Below are positions 5,692-7,435 of a stretch of 7,435 nt of DNA, piece by piece (positions within the stretch are counted from its first letter, which is position 1; each line of letters starts with the position of its first letter). A program made the position numbers and the translations under genes. Source of the stretch: Clostridia bacterium (GTDB taxonomy: Bacteria; Bacillota_A; Clostridia; Oscillospirales; CAG-272); the NCBI GenBank assembly GCA_017935805.1, contig JAGBGV010000288.1:1-7435 (forward strand), read 5' to 3'. Below the pieces are notes generated by a model. The model did no database searches and had not been told where the DNA came from. It was given only the letters and a program-made list of their open reading frames with translations.

Positions 5692-6459
5692 ATGAGAATT
5701 GCAGTAAAAATAGGTACATCAACAATCGCCCATCCTACGGGCAGACTAAATATAAAGCACGTCGAAGAATTATGTAAAGTAATTTCTGATCTAGCCAATG
5801 CAGGAAATGAGATCATTCTTATATCCTCCGGAGCGATCGGAATGGGTGTCGGCAAGCTAAATCTGAAAAGCAGACCAACAGATATTCCAACAAAGCAGGC
5901 GGCTGCCGCTGTCGGTCAGTGCGAGCTTATGTACGTTTATGATAATCTGTTTTCCGAGTACAACCATACAGTCGCGCAGATCCTTATTACCAATGCAGAT
6001 ATAGAACATTCCGTGCGCTTTGAAAATTTCAAAAATACAATGAACCGTCTGCTAGAGCTCGGTGCTATTCCGATCATTAACGAAAATGATACTACAGCAA
6101 CAGACGAAATTGTAATAGGCGATAATGATACACTTGCTGCCATGGTTTCTGTAGCGGTTAATGCGGATTTGCTCGTTTTATTGTCAGACATCGATGGGCT
6201 TTACACGGCCGACCCTCATGTCGCAACTGACGCAAAATTGATCGACACAGTTGAAGAAATAACACCTGAGATTATTTCTCTTGCAGGTGGAAAAGGATCT
6301 GAACTTGGAACCGGTGGCATGACCACTAAACTTCGCGCAGCCCAAATATGTACCGAAGTAGGAACTGACATGATCATTGCCAACGGTTCAAAACCCTATT
6401 TGCTCTATGATATTGCTGAGGGTAAGCCGGTGGGTACAAAATTTCTCGGTAAGAAGTGA
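5692..6459 (+). CDS. proB: Glutamate 5-kinase, short form without PUA domain
   Basis: 255 residues. It phosphorylates glutamate with ATP to gamma-glutamyl phosphate, the first committed step of proline synthesis, in the cytoplasm. Amino acid kinase motifs in order: VKIGTST (5-11), ISSGAIGMGVGK (44-55), IPTKQAAAAVGQ (65-76), INENDTTATDEIVIGDND (129-146), LLSDIDGLYTADP (163-175) and GTGGMTTKLRAA (206-217). The protein stops after the kinase domain; the C-terminal PUA domain of longer enzymes such as E. coli ProB (367 residues) is missing. The clean stop followed at once by the proA RBS argues for a natural short form, not a truncation. The start is supported by GAAAGG (5677-5682), 9 bases upstream. 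Proline feedback control cannot be judged from sequence alone. Confidence 0.95.
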   Translation: MRIAVKIGTSTIAHPTGRLNIKHVEELCKVISDLANAGNEIILISSGAIGMGVGKLNLKSRPTDIPTKQAAAAVGQCELMYVYDNLFSEYNHTVAQILITNADIEHSVRFENFKNTMNRLLELGAIPIINENDTTATDEIVIGDNDTLAAMVSVAVNADLLVLLSDIDGLYTADPHVATDAKLIDTVEEITPEIISLAGGKGSELGTGGMTTKLRAAQICTEVGTDMIIANGSKPYLLYDIAEGKPVGTKFLGKK

Positions 6460-6470
6460 GGGTACATATG
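6457..6470 (+). promoter_or_regulatory. proA RBS overlapping the proB stop codon
   Basis: TGAGGG (6457-6462) contains the TGA stop of proB and lies 5 bases before ATG 6468. It fixes the proA start and suggests coupled translation of the two enzymes. Confidence 0.75.
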
Positions 6471-7435
6471 ACTACAAAAGACATGTTAATTGCTGCTAAA
6501 AAGGCTGCTCCGTTTCTTGCAAGAGCTACAACAGAAATGAAGAACGCGGCTCTTCTCGCAATGGCTGATGCACTCATTGACAAAGCGGACTCTATTCTTG
6601 CGGCAAACAAAATTGATATAGAAAATGCTGAGGGACGTATTTCCCAGGTGATGATTGACAGGCTACGATTAAGCAGAGAACGAATTGAAGCAATGGCTCA
6701 GGGTATTCGAGATGTTGCCTCACTTCCCGACCCTGTCGGAATAAAGCTGAGTGAAACAACTCGTCCTAACGGGCTAAAGATAACAAAGGTCTCTGTGCCC
6801 CTCGGTGTTATTGCGATTATTTATGAAAGCAGACCTAATGTTACGTCTGATGCGGCAGCTCTGTGTATAAAGAGTGGTAATGCTTGTGTGCTTCGCGGTG
6901 GTAAGGAGGCCTTTAATTCCTCAAGTGCGATTGCCGATGCAATGAAGACAGGGCTTAAGAGCGCCGGTCTATCAGAAGATCTTTTATTCCTTGTGCAGGA
7001 CACTACCAGAGCAAGTGCAAATGAGCTTATGACTGCAGTTGGCCTTGTTGATGCACTTATACCTCGCGGCGGTGCGGGACTTATCCGTGCTTGTATTGAG
7101 AACGCCAAGGTTCCATGTATTCAGACAGGTACAGGTATCTGTCATGTGTATGTTGACAAGGACGCAGATCTTAGCATGGCGCTTAATATCGTCGAGAATG
7201 CAAAGACAAGCAGACCGTCTGTTTGCAATGCTGCGGAATGTTGTCTCGTACACAAGGATGTTGCTGACAGATTCTTGCCTTTAATGTACGAGCGTTTGGT
7301 AACAGACCGTACAAACGCCGGCAAGACTGCTGTTGAACTTCGTGGGGATGATATTTCGGGCAAGATTATCGACGTAACTCCGGCTGGAGAAAGCGATTTC
7401 GATACAGAATTCCTCGATTATATACTTGCTGTTAA
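6468..7435 (+). CDS. proA: Gamma-glutamyl phosphate reductase, 3' end outside the window
   Basis: 322 codons are visible and the frame is open at the window edge; full-length ProA is about 415-420 residues, so roughly the last quarter is missing. It reduces gamma-glutamyl phosphate to glutamate-5-semialdehyde with NADPH, the second step of proline synthesis, and is paired with ProB to handle the unstable intermediate. Hallmarks of this aldehyde dehydrogenase superfamily member: VPLGVIAIIYESRPNVTSDA (110-129), CIKSGNACVLRGGKEA just after, IPRGGAGLIR, PCIQTGTGICHVYVD, and SRPSVCNAAE with the catalytic Cys253. Two extra cysteines (258-259) follow closely; the catalytic one is still clear from the VCNA context. 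The gene begins 8 bases after the proB stop and shares its promoter. I saw no frameshift in the visible part. Confidence 0.95.
   Translation, partial: MTTKDMLIAAKKAAPFLARATTEMKNAALLAMADALIDKADSILAANKIDIENAEGRISQVMIDRLRLSRERIEAMAQGIRDVASLPDPVGIKLSETTRPNGLKITKVSVPLGVIAIIYESRPNVTSDAAALCIKSGNACVLRGGKEAFNSSSAIADAMKTGLKSAGLSEDLLFLVQDTTRASANELMTAVGLVDALIPRGGAGLIRACIENAKVPCIQTGTGICHVYVDKDADLSMALNIVENAKTSRPSVCNAAECCLVHKDVADRFLPLMYERLVTDRTNAGKTAVELRGDDISGKIIDVTPAGESDFDTEFLDYILAV

Noticed and set aside
5544..5777. A plus-strand open frame spanning the operon terminator and the proBA promoter.
   Set aside because: It runs through a terminator, a promoter and the proB start, and its translation looks like non-coding sequence.
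7039..7284. A plus-strand open frame inside proA in another frame.
   Set aside because: The overlapping proA frame carries all the conserved motifs, including the catalytic cysteine.

Overview
The window looks like a chromosomal segment from an anaerobic gut-type Firmicute, probably class Clostridia. The grounds are moderately AT-rich coding sequence, SigA-type TATAAT promoters, AGGAGG-like ribosome binding sites, tightly packed genes, a short ProB without a PUA domain, and cell-surface proteins with single membrane anchors. The assignment rests on style only; there is no rRNA or marker gene to name a genus.

Layout. Positions 1-342 are mostly non-coding and contain a dense run of inverted repeats (hairpins near 5-29, 81-105, 113-161 and 163-205), then a good promoter (TTTACC 251-256, TATAAT 275-280). 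A four-gene plus-strand operon follows: an exported, C-terminally anchored PIG-L/LmbE-type deacetylase (343-1836); a family 2 glycosyltransferase fused to a GtrA membrane domain (1833-2906); a single-pass surface protein with repeated beta-rich modules and possible NTF2-like ends (2930-4465); and a membrane-anchored phosphodiester glycosidase (NAGPA/DUF2233 type, 4465-5577). Two of the three junctions overlap (ATGA and TAATG), the third gap is 23 bases, and a strong intrinsic terminator closes the unit at 5585-5615.

A second promoter with an extended -10 (5626-5654) drives the proline pair proB (5692-6459) and proA (6468 to the window end, truncated). These catalyse the first two steps of proline synthesis from glutamate; proC is not in view.

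How the genes may work together. In the envelope operon one product can make and possibly flip a lipid-linked sugar (GT2-GtrA). Two extracellular enzymes could then edit sugars, one removing N-acetyl groups and the other cutting sugar-1-phosphate diesters. The fourth product is a surface protein with no evident enzyme. A coherent but untested reading is a cassette that builds and remodels an amino-sugar-containing surface glycopolymer. The individual families are known; the combination and the repeat protein are the parts worth a second look. The proBA operon is ordinary housekeeping. I saw no tRNA, rRNA, CRISPR array, transposase or prophage gene.
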